DNA of 64,000 bases from assembly GCF_009389715.1 (NCBI RefSeq), contig NW_024067666.1, forward strand, positions 909,001 to 973,000. The letters are read 5' to 3'. Numbering within the stretch: the stretch's first letter is position 1; every line of letters starts with the position of its first letter. Below are positions 39,201-51,833 of the stretch, piece by piece. The position numbers were made by a program, and so were the translations under genes. This DNA comes from Phoenix dactylifera (Eukaryota; Streptophyta; Magnoliopsida; Arecales; Arecaceae). Below the pieces are notes generated by a model, which searched no databases, had not been told where the DNA came from, and saw only the letters and a list, made by a program, of their open reading frames with translations.

Positions 39201-42200
39201 CTGACCAATTTATCACGTTCCTTCCAAGAATTCGTAAGTGCACACAAAACTTGTTAGGTAGTTGGAGATTAACTTGTTTCCTTGTCCTTGGTAATAACTT
39301 GGTATTCCTACAATAGGTGCAGGTTCAAAGAGAAAGGATTTCAGTTTTCCAATTGATAAAGTGGAAGAGCATCTTAGCTCTTGGAAATGGTTGGGAAGGT
39401 TATTCTTATAAATGTTGTCCTCCACTATATACCTCTTATGGTTAATTCATTATCCCTATTTCAGTCATAAACCATCACGATCGCATTGTGAAGAATTTCT
39501 ACGAGCTACTCCTCATAACACTAGTCAAGGTATTCATCTAATTCACTAGGATGGAATTACTACTCATAACGCCTTGTGGCCTTCATATCCCCAATCTATG
39601 AAGAACTAAGACCACACTCTTGGCTACCATTGCAAGACCTAGTTACAAAAGCAAGGGCAAGTGCAAGAGCAGATTAGGGTGTGGGTGGGGAGTAGTAGGC
39701 CTACTGAAATCTTTTTAATCAGGAAACGTGTGGGAAGAGTTTCCAAAGAGACTCCAAAGCCAGTGCAGCATCCTAAGCAGAAGATTCCTGCAACTACGGT
39801 GAAGGTGGATCATGCTTGGAGATGAATAATTTATGGGTCTCTTTTGTGGCTTCAAAGTTATTTTTGTCTCTTGGGATGCATAAAAATGCTCCACCATTGT
39901 TCTTGGGCATGGCAAGATATTTGTGAGTATTTATTTGCCACTTCCCAATGGGTCACTGGCACTCGCAAACAAATCTATATTCTAGGTCATAGATGATTGT
40001 CGCTGCCTCAGCAAAACATCAACAACCTTCAACTCTTCTTTTATCTCAAATTCTCTTATGATGGCTGACCTGATCACTCATGATAGTTGGCAGAATATTC
40101 ATTTTTTCCGCATTTGCTTGAAATTATGGACATAATCACCCCCACTCCTCTATCTTTGGGCAATTGAGAAGACAAACTTTGTTAGGGCTTTTTTTCATCA
40201 CTGGCAGGTCAGTGTTCAAGATGTTTATCACTCAGATCCATCAGCATCAACACCATAATGTTTAAAATTGGTGTGGAAATTAAACCTAGGCCCTCGAATG
40301 CAACTACTCCCTTGGAAATTAGTGTGGGACTGATTGCCAACTACCACCACTCTTGCCTCTAAAGACCTCGATGTTCAAATGGGATGCAGTCATTGCATTG
40401 GTGAAACCGTGAATCTCCAACATGTTTTTATGGGTTGTCCATACTCCAAGGAGGTTTGACCTGAACTTGCGAATGCATTAGGCATCACTTTCTATTGGTA
40501 TAGCTAGTCTGATTTTACCTCTACTGTCAAGTCTGGTCCTTCACTCGGAAAAATCAGATCTAGCAGTTCTCTTTAGCTATACTGCTCAAAGCATTTGGCA
40601 TGCATATCAAGTTTTTTATCATCAGTCTCCTTTGCAGTAATAGTTCTTAGACATGCTCTTACCTTTGCACAAAGAACTGCTTTCAATCTCAAAATATTCA
40701 CCATCTTCTCTTAGTCTTCTGGCTTCTATGACTCTCTTGGGACCATTGGTTGCTAGCTGCCTTCCTTCTCCTCTTACTATTTGCTGATGTCCATAAATTT
40801 TGATGGAAGTGTTCCAACTAATTATGCTGAAGCAGGTTTCATTATCAGACATGAGCAAGGTGTCACCCTTATGGCTGCAGGTTTCAAGCTGTCTTGCCAT
40901 TGAGTTTTTATGGCAGAATTATGTGGGGATGCATTAAAATGGCTATTACATGATTCTAGGCCACGACTTTTGGGTGGAAGGAGAGTCCCCTATGTTAGTC
41001 ACTTGGTTATATTCTAGAGACCAGCACAAGACTCCCCACCATCCTTGCCTCATGGGCATTTGGCACCTTAGCTTGAGTCTTTCTTCATTTACTACTACCA
41101 ATATTCATGGAGAAGCTAATCAAGCAAAGGAATGGCTTGTCCATGAGGCAATGGTTATGGGAAGCAAAAGTCTCCATCTTTGCCTCATGGACATTTGGTG
41201 CCTTAGCTTGATTCTTTCTTCTTCTTCTTTTTTGGGTAAAGATTCTTTCTTCTTTTAATACTACCATATTTATAGAGAAGCTGATCAAGCAGGGGAAACC
41301 GGCTTGTCCATGAGGAATGGCTGTGAGAATTGGGAATTTAACTATACTAGAGAGCAATAGTATATTTTGTATATTGATGCTACATGTTGCACTTTCCTAA
41401 GGAGGACCTAATCTCCTTTCTCTTAAAAAATAAAAGAGAAACATAGAGAGAGAAGAAGAAGACAATGATAACATGTACCGGGAACAAGAGTAAGCCCTAT
41501 ACATATAAACAATGGAAATTATTGGTAGCAGGACTGAAAATATAGAATAAAAGAAGTCCTATATCAAGAGAAGATCAATTTTATGACCAATACTCCATTA
41601 TGTCTTAATATCCTTTCCCTGGTATGGAATATTTCTACTACCACAGAAAACATAAGTAAAAGATGGGAGCCAAACACAATCTCGAAAAGGATCATGGGGC
41701 AAATACAGTCCATGTAGCATCCGTTGTCTTTCACATGGTTTCTTCGAGAAGGTGACTAAGCCAATTAAATTCAAGAGATCTTCGGGCCTTTGTCATTTCC
41801 AATAGCATTCATGGCATGCAAGATGAAATTTATGAAGGCCAAATCAGCATCTCCAGGGTAAATGAATCAAAGAAGTGGAAGATGGCACCACTGTAAAGCT
41901 GTGCATCTAAAAATTCTTCTAGGTTAAAATAAACAACCAAAAGACTACTATAGAGACAAAAGTGCATTAGAGGTAACTCATGATATTGCTCTGTAAGGAA
42001 ACATAGGATCCGTGCATATAAAATTACAAGTCAATACCATGTGCAATTAGGCAATACAAGACTCAATTTGCACTGCATGTTGATTGTGGCACTCCTACTT
42101 TAATCACTAATTATCTCAGCATATGTTTCATTGCCATTAATTTATTCAATCCAATACAATTACAAATCTAAAAAAGGGCGAACAAGTTACAAAATAAGAA

Positions 42201-45200
42201 TCACTTAATACCATTTTTTAAGTGAAAAATATATCCATCGTAAAATAAAGTACTAAAGGCAAGAATGGCAAACAACATAAAAAACAAAGAAAAAATTAAT
42301 GACAAGTGGAACAAAGAAAAGGAGATATATTACCCTCTGTTTGATTCTTTGAACAGCAGCAGGATCCTTTTTATGGATAATTTCATAAGAAACAAGAATA
42401 ACATCCTTTAAAGGCCGAGGGGTTTCTTCAACTTTTCCAGCCAAAAACATGCAAACAGTAGCAATGGTCTGCAAATCATATATGTGTGAACACTAAGCAT
42501 CAGTATTGATCAAAAACACAGAACAATCTACTGTACATGTTTCAGTTCGAACTCCAATCCCTTATCTGAACCAGCTCTTATTAATTAAATGTTCAAGTAA
42601 CAAATAGAGGAAAAAAGACAGACATACAATATATCATTAACATCAAGGCAGAAACTAGAAACCCAAACAACAAAATAACTGAAAAGTGCTTAGAATCACA
42701 TAATTGCCATATTAATATAGGAAAGTGAAAAACGTATAATTTTTGCAGACATATCCCTCGAGCTGATTGAAAGTGTTTGCCCATATGATGAAATTATAGC
42801 ATCTCCATTCAATGGAAGTTTCATAGTAAATCATAACTTAAGCAAGACATCTAATACGATTTATGGGAAATAAGGAAACAATTTAAGAACAAAAGCCAAG
42901 TGAGAATCATTGAGATATAAGAAGATTTAGCTTGTGCGGATTCAAATTGATACAAGAAAAAGACAGAAAATAATGTTAACATTGGCTCCCTCTTGCTGCC
43001 ACCACCTGACACTAGCGACCAGGATAGACCGAGGGGCTTCAACAGGCCACATGTGGCCTCAGGCAATGATCATAGACCAACTGGCTAACCGCCAAACCCA
43101 CTCAGTGGGCAAGCTTGTTAGCAAGCTTTCCAGGACGGTCCCTGTTCTGCCTCAGCATTGTGCATTTCTCCACTGGGTATGCAACGACCACACAACTTGC
43201 CAGTGCTGGCAGGCAGGCAGACCACATCGACATCAGCTTTACAGGTCCCTGCCAGTGCAGACATGGCTGCGCACCAAGTGGTGTTCAATCAAGCAAGGGC
43301 AGCCTCATATGTTGTCATCCAGACAGCACACAAAACAAGCCAGCTCACAACAAGCCTTCTAAGGGTCCACTTACTAGAATGGTCTTTGACCAGGCTACCA
43401 CAGCAACTCCAGCCAGCTGGGTGCCATATTCTTCAGGGAACCACGCTCTGTGGGTGTTTGATTGTCTTTTCGAGAGTTGGATTCTGGTACAATGGTTGTG
43501 GTCATCATCATATATGCTGGTGTCATCGGAGAGCTGGCGCCCTCATGGGCCTTCATTCAAAACCTTCCTTCTTAGCTGTGTCCCCCCCCCAAAAAAAAAG
43601 GGACACCCACCAGTATGTCCTATGTGCACTGGGATTGCCACAATGCACCCTTTTGGCCTTTTATTTGTCTGTTTCAATGTGGGGGAGTTGTGGCTCTACA
43701 TGGTTTGCTCGTATGTGCATGTGACTTCTAAACAACTTTGGCTACATACATTTGGGTTGGGTGTTCATGGTGGTCGGTGGTTTTGTCTTGCCTGGCTCGC
43801 TAGCAGCATTTTTGTGATCACTTGCCTGCATCTGGGTAGTTGTATGTACTTCCTTGCATAGTGAATAATAGTTAAAGTTACTTACCAAGGTATGCCCTAC
43901 TGGCCCAAACTGGGCGGTACGAGGCGTACCGAGTCCGCACCAGTACTCGGTATGCCAAAAAAATTTCATACCATACCGTACCAACACTGTGCTAGTGTGA
44001 CATCGATACGGATCCGGTATCGAGATAACAAACCTTGTTACTTACCAATAATAATAACGATGATGATATTAACTGTTTCCTCAACATACAATTGCCAAAT
44101 TTTAACTAAAATAAAAAGTTTTCACAATAACTAGGCAAAAAGGTGTGAACTAGGATAGGTATACATTAAAAAAGAACAAATATGAAGTTCATAGATACAA
44201 GGTGTCAAGCATAAATACACTATAGTTGTCAATTGCAAATTTATGCAATAATCAAATATACATCAAGTCTAGAAGTATTTAAAACATAACATGCATGGAC
44301 GTAAGCTCTAAGTCACAGATGATGCAAGCTAAAATGTTGCAACATACAAAACATTGCATTTCACCAACAATTGGCCCAATACATATCGGATACTTTTATG
44401 TTAGTACCAGATTATTTATTTCAAAAGAAAAAAGTGATATATATGGCAATTACATAGTCTAGATGTTTCCAGAAATGTCCTAAATACTTTGACGGTTGCT
44501 AGTTTATTTCTCCGGAGGCATCAAGGAGGTTCAAAAACTGAATCTATGCTGCTAAGGTAAATAAAACCCCTTTCACCCTTCAGTATCATGTGCACTCTTG
44601 AGGAAAAAAGAGAAGACCTAGAACTATTAATGTATGTCATGTATGTTATACTTATCCATGTAAACTAATTTATCCACTCAATGTCATGTTTTTGAACACT
44701 CTAACCAAGAGATTAAAGGAGTCATGAGGAAAAAGAGAAACCTAGAACTATATAGAGTTTTTTTCTAAAAAAAACTAAACGAGTAATGTTTATCATGTAC
44801 GACATCGTTATCAATGTAAACTAATTTATTTACTTAATGTCATGTTTTGATGTGTCCATATTCTAATTTTTGGAAGTTGCCATGTCGATGTTTCTGTATC
44901 ATGTCAGATCCATATCTCATGTCCTGTCTCTGTGCTTCACAGCAAGATGATACTCATTATTATTTATTAAATAGAAACAAAAGGTGCAAGTTTTAACTCA
45001 TTTGAAAAGAATAATTGCATACCATAACTAAATATAGGGACTGGCACCTTTTACCTTGATGAAAACAGGATTTAAGAGAAAAATATTACAAACATAGCAG
45101 TAGGGTACTTTGTCTAGTAAGAAAAAAGTAACCTAAGGAATCATTGCAGAAAAGGTACAGATGATAATATTTTTCATAGTATAGAAGAATGGTTACTCAG

Positions 45201-46149
45201 CTACATATTCTGAATTTCAGATTGAAAGCTACACAAGAAGTCAAATGCTTCTGGATTATATACACTAACAGATAACACTGCTTGCAAAAGTTTAATACAC
45301 ACACACACACACATATAAGCAGTTATGGTTTGAAAAGAAAGAAAAATTACTTGTGCATCCAAATATTGATAGCCACATATATTTTTTATAAAGCAACCGA
45401 TACTTACCCTCCTATCATTTTTTGCATGAGACTGGCGAAGGAAAAAACGATGACAAAATACAATTGCAGTGGCTATTGTTACTTGAGGTCTGCATCACAA
45501 AAATAAGCAATCATTGTCATACTATGGGCATAAAATTGACAAATAGAGTTAAAAATGATTGGTAATACTTGACAAAATCAATTTACTGAAACAGGTAGAG
45601 AACTTGATATGGTGAAAATATCATACAAGTATATAACAACTTTAACTGCCAATAAGAGATACTCAGAGCTTAAGTCTCAGGTTGTCCATGACTTGATAGC
45701 AACAGTAACCATCTTGTCTTTCAAAGAAAAAGAATGAAGATCCAAATCTCATAAAGAGGTTGAACTCGTAATTTGGACAACAAAAGACCAAAGAAACACA
45801 TAGAAATAAGTGGGGCAACTAACACTTGGAGACATGGCTAGATCCTGCAGAAATGTGCAATATGACTTTGAAAAGATTAAAAAAAAAGGCAAGTGGGAAC
45901 TTACACTTTGAGTCTCATGCCCAAATCCTGCAGAAATGTGCAGTAAGACTTGCGAAGATACGTCTCTTTCTTCAGATCAATGCCATCTCTCCTAGATGGC
46001 GAGTTTTCTTCAATTTCCTTCCGACTAAAATACCAAGTGGAACCAGTATAGTTATCTTCCTCATGCCTGTCATGAGATAACCTATAAGGACTACTTTCCA
46101 CCATTCCATGTTGTGAAGAGTCTCCTGGTAATATGCCAGCCCCAGCCAT
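36259..46149 (-). CDS. CYCT1: Cyclin T (P-TEFb-type cyclin)
   Basis: Six coding exons: 46149-45905, 45489-45408, 42468-42334, 38728-38553, 38469-38318, 37223-36259 (stop included), giving 584 residues. The first cyclin box starts with [19 protein letters not shown] and continues through [33 protein letters not shown], and then [19 protein letters not shown]. The second cyclin box carries [20 protein letters not shown] and [20 protein letters not shown]. The long C-terminal exon is hydrophilic and charged, with [10 protein letters not shown]-type basic blocks. Cyclin T binds CDKC-type kinases (CDK9 relatives) in the nucleus to phosphorylate the RNA polymerase II C-terminal domain. The start chosen is Met at 46149 ([12 protein letters not shown]), as in related proteins; an in-frame Met at 46167 would add six residues. 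Introns 2 and 3 contain transposon sequence. Confidence 0.96.
38800..41430 (+). mobile_element. Degenerate LINE retrotransposon in cyclin T intron 3
   Basis: Plus-strand translation, with many stops and shifts, gives AYDRMTWGF near 38800, then a stretch resembling [17 protein letters not shown] near 38950-39000, the plant L1 reverse-transcriptase core. Near 40800-40970 an RNase-H-like part reads [20 protein letters not shown] then [11 protein letters not shown] and [10 protein letters not shown]. The 3' end near 41420 runs into an A-rich tail. It is antisense to cyclin T and cannot encode a working protein. The 5' limit is uncertain. Confidence 0.75.
42980..43870 (+). other. Unidentified GC-richer insert with a 248-codon ORF in cyclin T intron 2
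   Basis: This block has higher GC and few stops in all plus frames, unlike the AT-rich intron around it. The longest frame (43115-43861) starts [14 protein letters not shown] and has hydrophobic stretches near its end; overlapping frames of 142 and 188 codons exist at 42934-43362 and 43158-43724. I recognise no domain. CCCCCCCCCC then AAAAAAAAA at 43582-43600 is unusual. It may be part of a transposon or a captured gene fragment; a real gene is unlikely. Confidence 0.3.
43886..44036. mobile_element. MULE-like MITE, copy 3 (151 bp)
   Basis: Terminal inverted repeats CAAGGTATGC (left) and, as reverse complement, CAAGGTTTGT (right). A perfect 9-bp direct repeat GTTACTTAC flanks it (43877-43885 and 44037-44045), the duplication length typical of Mutator-like elements. 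The interior is full of GGTAC/GTACC words, as in the other two copies. It lies in cyclin T intron 2. Confidence 0.75.
45294..45313. repeat. (AC)n microsatellite
   Basis: AC dinucleotide run about 95 bases from the end of cyclin T coding exon 2, in intron 2. Confidence 0.9.
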
Positions 46150-46258
46150 ATGGATTTTGTTCACCAATTATATTAGACTGAAAATGCTGACTTGCCTTGC
46201 TCTATAGTATTGTTTAATAATGTAAACTGGTCACGCAAATGAAAGCAAGAGCAGTTTC
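46150..46258 (-). other. CYCT1: Cyclin T 5' UTR exon 2 (with coding exon 1)
   Basis: Upstream of the start codon, the minus strand has TATTTCTTGCAG directly before GAAACTGCTC at 46258. A pyrimidine-rich acceptor so close to the start suggests that the 5' leader is spliced here. Inference from splice signals only. Confidence 0.55.
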
Positions 46259-47279
46259 CTGCAAGAAATAGTACACATTCAGTAGAAGAGTTGTGCAAGT
46301 AATACTACCAGCACTATTTGAATTTAAAGCAGGCAGAAGATTGTTGTACATGGTCGTATTATTTTTAAGCATATCCAAGGCCTTGCACATCCATGTTTAA
46401 GACATCCAAGATACAGATAACTTATTGTTCTAAATATACGACACAACACTAGAACCAATGGATAAGCAAGGATCTGTCACTGTATTTTGGTTACTACATT
46501 AACTGATATTAAACTTAATTGCAACTAGCGTACAACTTCATTTCCCACTTGTCTCTAACATCTGATAGTTTCTAAAATCAATTCTGAGATTGATGCAGCC
46601 AGATTATTATCATCTATTGAATTGAAGATACAGTATTATACTATTATCCTTGGTCAGACTTTTGAAAATGAACAGATCTTTTATTTCAGAACTGAGTTTA
46701 TCTTTAAAAAAACAAAATTTTCTGTTATTTATTGAAAATTCTGGAAATAGCAAAACAACCGAGACAAAGAAGGTTGAAAAAGAAGAACTAGTTTTTGCTT
46801 TATTTTTTTAACAGTACAAAATACTGCCTCAAATACTCTGCACTTGCTCTTCTCTGCCTTAAAAAACCTTACATGACACGAAAGTAAATCTTACAAATGA
46901 TATGGCTCATCATCAAAATCAAAAGAGATAAAACAGCTCCTGGAGAGCTACTTTGAGAAGGGGCGGCCAGCTAGTTGAATGACCCAACACTCTTTTTTTT
47001 CCTATTTTATTATATTTTTTATTGTTCATATTTAATGTCCTTTCTTTTTCCTTCTTTCCTACTCTCTCCTTTACTTCTTTTTAGGCACACAAATAGAGAA
47101 AGAGATGCCTCCTCTCTTCCATGAGACAGATTTGGCATCTGTATGTCCTTAAAAGTAAGCAATCTCCTCAAATAAGTTGGCTAGCCCCATATATTTGATA
47201 GCTAGAACAAGTGGGACTGGTTAGCTAGCTCAAGCGCTAAAATAAAAAGGAAAAATGCCTAAAATCGACCACCAGTGAG

Positions 47280-48560
47280 TTGTAGTCTCTATGGGGATCC
47301 AAGAGAGTATAAACTTACAAGTCCACCCCTCAAACACAAAAAAAAAGAAGAAAACCCTGTGAAATTTCCTAGAAAACTGAGGTCAGCAATGCCCACACCC
47401 TCGGATGCATCTCTAAGCAGCCAAGGAGCAGAAGGACAAGGCAGAAGGACCAACCATTATGGGCCCAGGAAAAGGCCAATACCAAGCATTTAACATATTT
47501 GTTTCTGATTATTAAGAGGGATTTTAGGAGTCCTTTTAGGATGTAATGGAAGCCCAAATAATTAGTATTGGACATCCAATAGGTGCTTAGTAATTTTTCT
47601 TATAAATAGGTGGTCGCTACCGTCCCTGGGTACTGTTTATGCTATAGGTAACAGAAGCTGATAAGCAGTATTTAGAGAAAGAAAGTTTAGGCTTTTAATA
47701 AAGGGGATTTGATCGGCTGTCCTATTCTATCTTTACTCCTCTGTTAGGAGTCCTAATTGGAGTAGGAATTAGTGGCCAGCTGTTGGGGCGGTACTCAAAA
47801 ATTGTATGTAGCAAAATTATTTTGAGAAGTAAATTGACCACAGGCCTCTCTTTCTTCTTCCTCTAATCTCTCTCTCCTCACTTCTCATTATTCTTTATTG
47901 CTATTTTCCCCTCCAATGCTTTTATATCAGTAATCAACTGCTATTCAGATCTGAGATATCATCTGACTTTTGTTACTAGCAATGGAGAAATTCTCTTGAA
48001 TCCTAGAAAATTCAGATCTAAGATCTGACTTGAACCCTATTTCTGCTGATCTTGATTCCTAAGAGACTACATAAGATTTAGTATCGAGTGTCAAAAGATC
48101 CTACACCAATGGTCTTTTCAAAAGGTGCAGCAATGGTAATAATGCAGAACAAGATGAGAGCCTCCAACGATATGAAGCGCAATTGCAACCAGTTGATCGA
48201 GCAATTGACAAGTTGAAACGGAATGCTGGTGGTATGCAAAAACTGTTGGAGACATGGGAAGCAGATGTCTGATATAAAAAAACAAGATATGTCCATGAAG
48301 TTTGAAGCCATCCAAATCTCAATCAGTGATCTCAAGAGAGGTAATTCTGATCAGCCCTCCACTTCTATTTTTAATGATGTTGTTAGTGGACTTCAAAATT
48401 CTCCATAGTGGCACATAGAGCAGTTCTTGCAAGGCCGGGATAACAAGTACTTAACCCAGACCAGTCATATTCAAGGATAACTTACAGTGCAATCTAATTC
48501 AAATTCTGATCAGCCTGGAGAATTGATATATCTAAATGGTTGACAACTAATGAAGATATA
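47280..48560 (+). mobile_element. LTR-retrotransposon remnant (LTR, leader and start of gag)
   Basis: A TATA-like CTTATAAATAG lies at 47598, followed by a CT-rich leader, then TTTAGTATCGAGTG (48078-48091), resembling the primer-binding boundary seen in plant Ty3-type elements. A gag-like frame from 48112 reads EQDESLQRYEAQLQP then DRAIDKLKRN before stops. It lies in the inferred 5' UTR intron of cyclin T, antisense to it. Both limits are uncertain and no second LTR was found. Confidence 0.5.
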
Positions 48561-49208
48561 GAGAGAAGGCAAGGAGAAAGAAGACACGGATACACAAACT
48601 TGAGGAAAAAGAGATTAGAAACCACTGGCACGCATAAAACCAAAAAATCTTTCAACAATACACGCTATGACTGAAAAAAAAACCCCAACTATCACCTTCT
48701 CTTCCTTGTTTTTGTTTAATTTTAAAAAAAAGCGGTTGCATCTAAGAGTGGAAAACTATTTGAGTTTTCACCCAATCCTTTACATCTGACCTGTGATGAG
48801 AAGAACAATAACAACCAAAAGAGAGGTTAAAAAAAAGGTTAAAAAAAACAAAGCAAAGGCACCGTCCCCAAAAACATCCCTAGGCTTAATGTTGATGGTA
48901 ATCCATAGTTGCAACCTTTCGTTCAGCCACTACAACCAGATACTATAAAGATTATTACATAAAGTGTTCCATCCCTAATTTTCCTTGATTTCTAGAAGTT
49001 ATCAGATATCAAAAGAACACACATCACGAGAGGAAATTTTACCTATTCCCAACAAGTAAAAACCTAAAAATCAATTTTGGCCGAGAGAATTAACGGAAAA
49101 GGCTGAAAAGAGAGGGTTTCAGATGCCGCCGGATGAGATAAAACCATTCTTTGCATCCAAAACCGATCTTGGCTCGAACAAGCAGGGCGGCGGAGGAGAA
49201 AAGCATAC

Positions 49209-49390
49209 CTTGCTCAAAAGAAGATCGAAATCCGCCCTCAAGCCGATGCCCTCTGCCTTCCGATCGAAACCCCAGCGAAAAGATTTGGTGGACGGAATCG
49301 AAGAGGGGGCGGTACAACGAAACCCTAGAAACCAAAGGGATCGGGATCGGGAGAGTGTGAGAGCTAAAAGGGGGCTCGGCCACACCCTTT
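49209..49390 (-). other. CYCT1: Inferred cyclin T 5' UTR exon 1 and core promoter
   Basis: A GC-richer island whose minus strand holds TTTCTAGGGTTTCG, a frequent plant 5' leader motif, and ends with the donor GAGCAAG|GTATGC at 49209/49208. Pairing this donor with the acceptor at 46258 gives a 2950-base leader intron. The outer edge is approximate. Confidence 0.5.
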
Positions 49391-51833
49391 TCCTTTGCGC
49401 GATTTTTTATCTAATAATCTAACGACCAGCGTAGGGGCACTCGAGCTGCACGTGCTTCACGAGGAGAGGAGAAGCGGCCCAACTCGAAGTCGAAGAAGAT
49501 TGAGGGGTTTAGGGTTTGTAAAAAGTCGGCACGGATATTTGTATGTGGCCGTTGGGGTCTTTGTAAGTCGGATTATTCTGGGTTATTATAACCTGGATAT
49601 ATTAGATAATCATATCAGTAAAATAAATAAGAGGAAGTTTAAGGATTTTGCGTAGTTCAAACCTTTAAATAAGCCAGATCAGGAAAGTCCATGGTGCATC
49701 AACTCACTCAAACAATAAATAAAAGAAATAATGCGATTATTGAAAATAAATTGCAAATACTTTCTTAAAGCAAAAGAAAAAAAAATTATTTGTAGAAAGG
49801 CTTGATGACCCACCAAATAATCAGAACATTGTCGCAAAATCTAGTAGATGATGCAATAGTATTTCATAAAATTATGGTTCTTCAAAAATGCACAAAAGCA
49901 TACATTCTAGAGCCGCACATTTTAATATAGCCAATTTAGCTTTTTCTAAAAAAAATATATATAGTTATATTAGCAATCAATTTCATAGAGAAGATCGAAT
50001 CAATACCTAAAAAACTACCATAATTGGCAACTAGAAGAGATGATTTTGCTTAGTATTTGCATGAATGAACATAATTTTCGGTATTCTTGACTGAATTACT
50101 ATTGTAGTTGTAATTTAAATTGTGATGGAGCTTAGTGAATTATTAATTAATATGACATTTCAACCCCAAATTTAATTACTTTTACATAGAATCTCATCAT
50201 TTACATTAGCTTTTTTTTTTTCTCCTTTGCAGGCAAGATAAATTTGAACCATTCCAAATTTTCACCCGTGCAATCCTTGAGTGTCGAAATATATTCTAGA
50301 GGATTTTAGGTTATTTTGATTTTATAATTTCTAGCCTATCAAGGACTTATCATATAAGGGGTTTGATAGCTTGTGATTGGAGGATAGGAAAGATTTTTTT
50401 TATTTAAATAGAATTCTTTGAATCTCTTTCTCCTTTTCTTATTTCTCCCTCTCACAGCACACAAGTTAAGCTTGAAACTATTTCGTATTAACAAAAATTA
50501 TAAATTTGTTGGTCAGGTATATACATTGGAATATGACTTTGCAAGAACAATCTCTTCCAATGGAATTTTCATCAAGCAATTAATACTTAGTTATGATATC
50601 ATAAAATCCCAAAATACAATGTTACGTTGCTTTTTTTGGAAGAACGGTATGATATCATATTTAATATAAAGAATTGTTGAGATATTAGGGGTATCTCCTT
50701 TGTGTCACAGATAGGCCTTAGAGCCAACAAGGAGACTACAAGTACTCCATATATTGAGAGATCTAGAGAAAAGAAGGAAAAAAAGAGAGATAATAAAAAA
50801 TAGAACCCATCATTTAACTAGGAGAGGAGAAGAAAAAGTTTCGGAAATTTCTCTTCTTTCTCTTCTATCATTTCTCTCCAAGTTCACTTTGCTTCCCTTA
50901 TTTCCTGTCTCTCTCTCAACTACTGCACTCTCTCTCCCTTGCTTTCTTGGCTGTTTGTTTCCCTGCAAGTCCAGTTCCAGCTTCAGCTGATCCGGTTTCC
51001 CCTTCTCCTCCATGAAAAATACTCCCTCTTAAACTTGGATCTTGTCATTTCCTTAAAAAACATCTATAAGTGCAACCAGAAAAAACAATAACTTATACCA
51101 AATAATTTTAATGGAAATACACTTTTAATCAGATAGGAAAGATATCTTCAATCAGAAAGAATTACAGCCATCTATCTTTGAATCAGGCATGACTTCAAAC
51201 AGCCACCCGTTTTTCTGTCCCATGCATAACACAGCGGCAACTAGTGCCTCATAATAGAACCAAGCCATCACATTTGAGCTCAATTCAAAATTGATACGCT
51301 TCATTTGATTTAGCCCTGATGGCAAAGCAAGAAAGCTAAAGCTGATATTGATAACTGAACCTGCATGACTCAATAGAAAGACATTTAAATCTTTTCTTTT
51401 GCCCTTTTTCCCCTTTGAGAAAACCAGAGGGTAATGAATGTGTGCTGTCTGAAGTGCCCAGATGACAAAATATTATTTTTCTGATGACAAAATATTATTT
51501 TTCTGATGACAAAATATTTTTTCTGCGGACAACAGAGATGATCTAGAATTGGTGATCCTGTTCTGAAAATTAGAATCTTCTTGCATGACATGACTCAAAT
51601 GATTAGCAGCAAGATTAGGAAATAGGAATTGTAATCTTTAACATCAGAAAAGTCAGCAGACTAAGAAAAAGGAGCTGATTGTCTGATGATACATCAATAA
51701 TGGTACCAGACTATCCAATCACATCATAAACTTTTTTAAGTTAAACAATCAAAATTTACAGATGCATATTAGAAATGCTTAGCAAATTATGAAAAAATCT
51801 GACAGCCTTTTATTGTCAATTCTGGAACAGCAT
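49391..51833. other. Spacer between pyrophosphatase and cyclin T
   Basis: Mostly AT-rich DNA without a recognised gene. 50674-51030 begins TGTTGAGATATTAGG and carries a long CT-rich stretch, which might be an LTR fragment, but I could not find paired ends. 51461-51524 is a short tandem repeat (listed). The cyclin T promoter is expected next to 49391 and the pyrophosphatase 3' UTR next to 51833. Confidence 0.45.
51461..51524. repeat. 22-bp tandem repeat, three units
   Basis: GATGACAAAATATTATTTTT plus CT occurs twice exactly (51461-51482 and 51483-51504), and a third copy (51505-51524) is shortened by two bases. It lies 0.3 kb downstream of the pyrophosphatase stop. Confidence 0.97.

Noticed and set aside
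47275-47575. 72- and 68-codon frames
   Set aside because: They lie in or next to the LTR remnant and match no protein.
50674-51030. Possible solo LTR beginning TGTTGAGATATTAGG
   Set aside because: No matching CA end, target duplication or TATA/polyadenylation pair could be fixed by eye.
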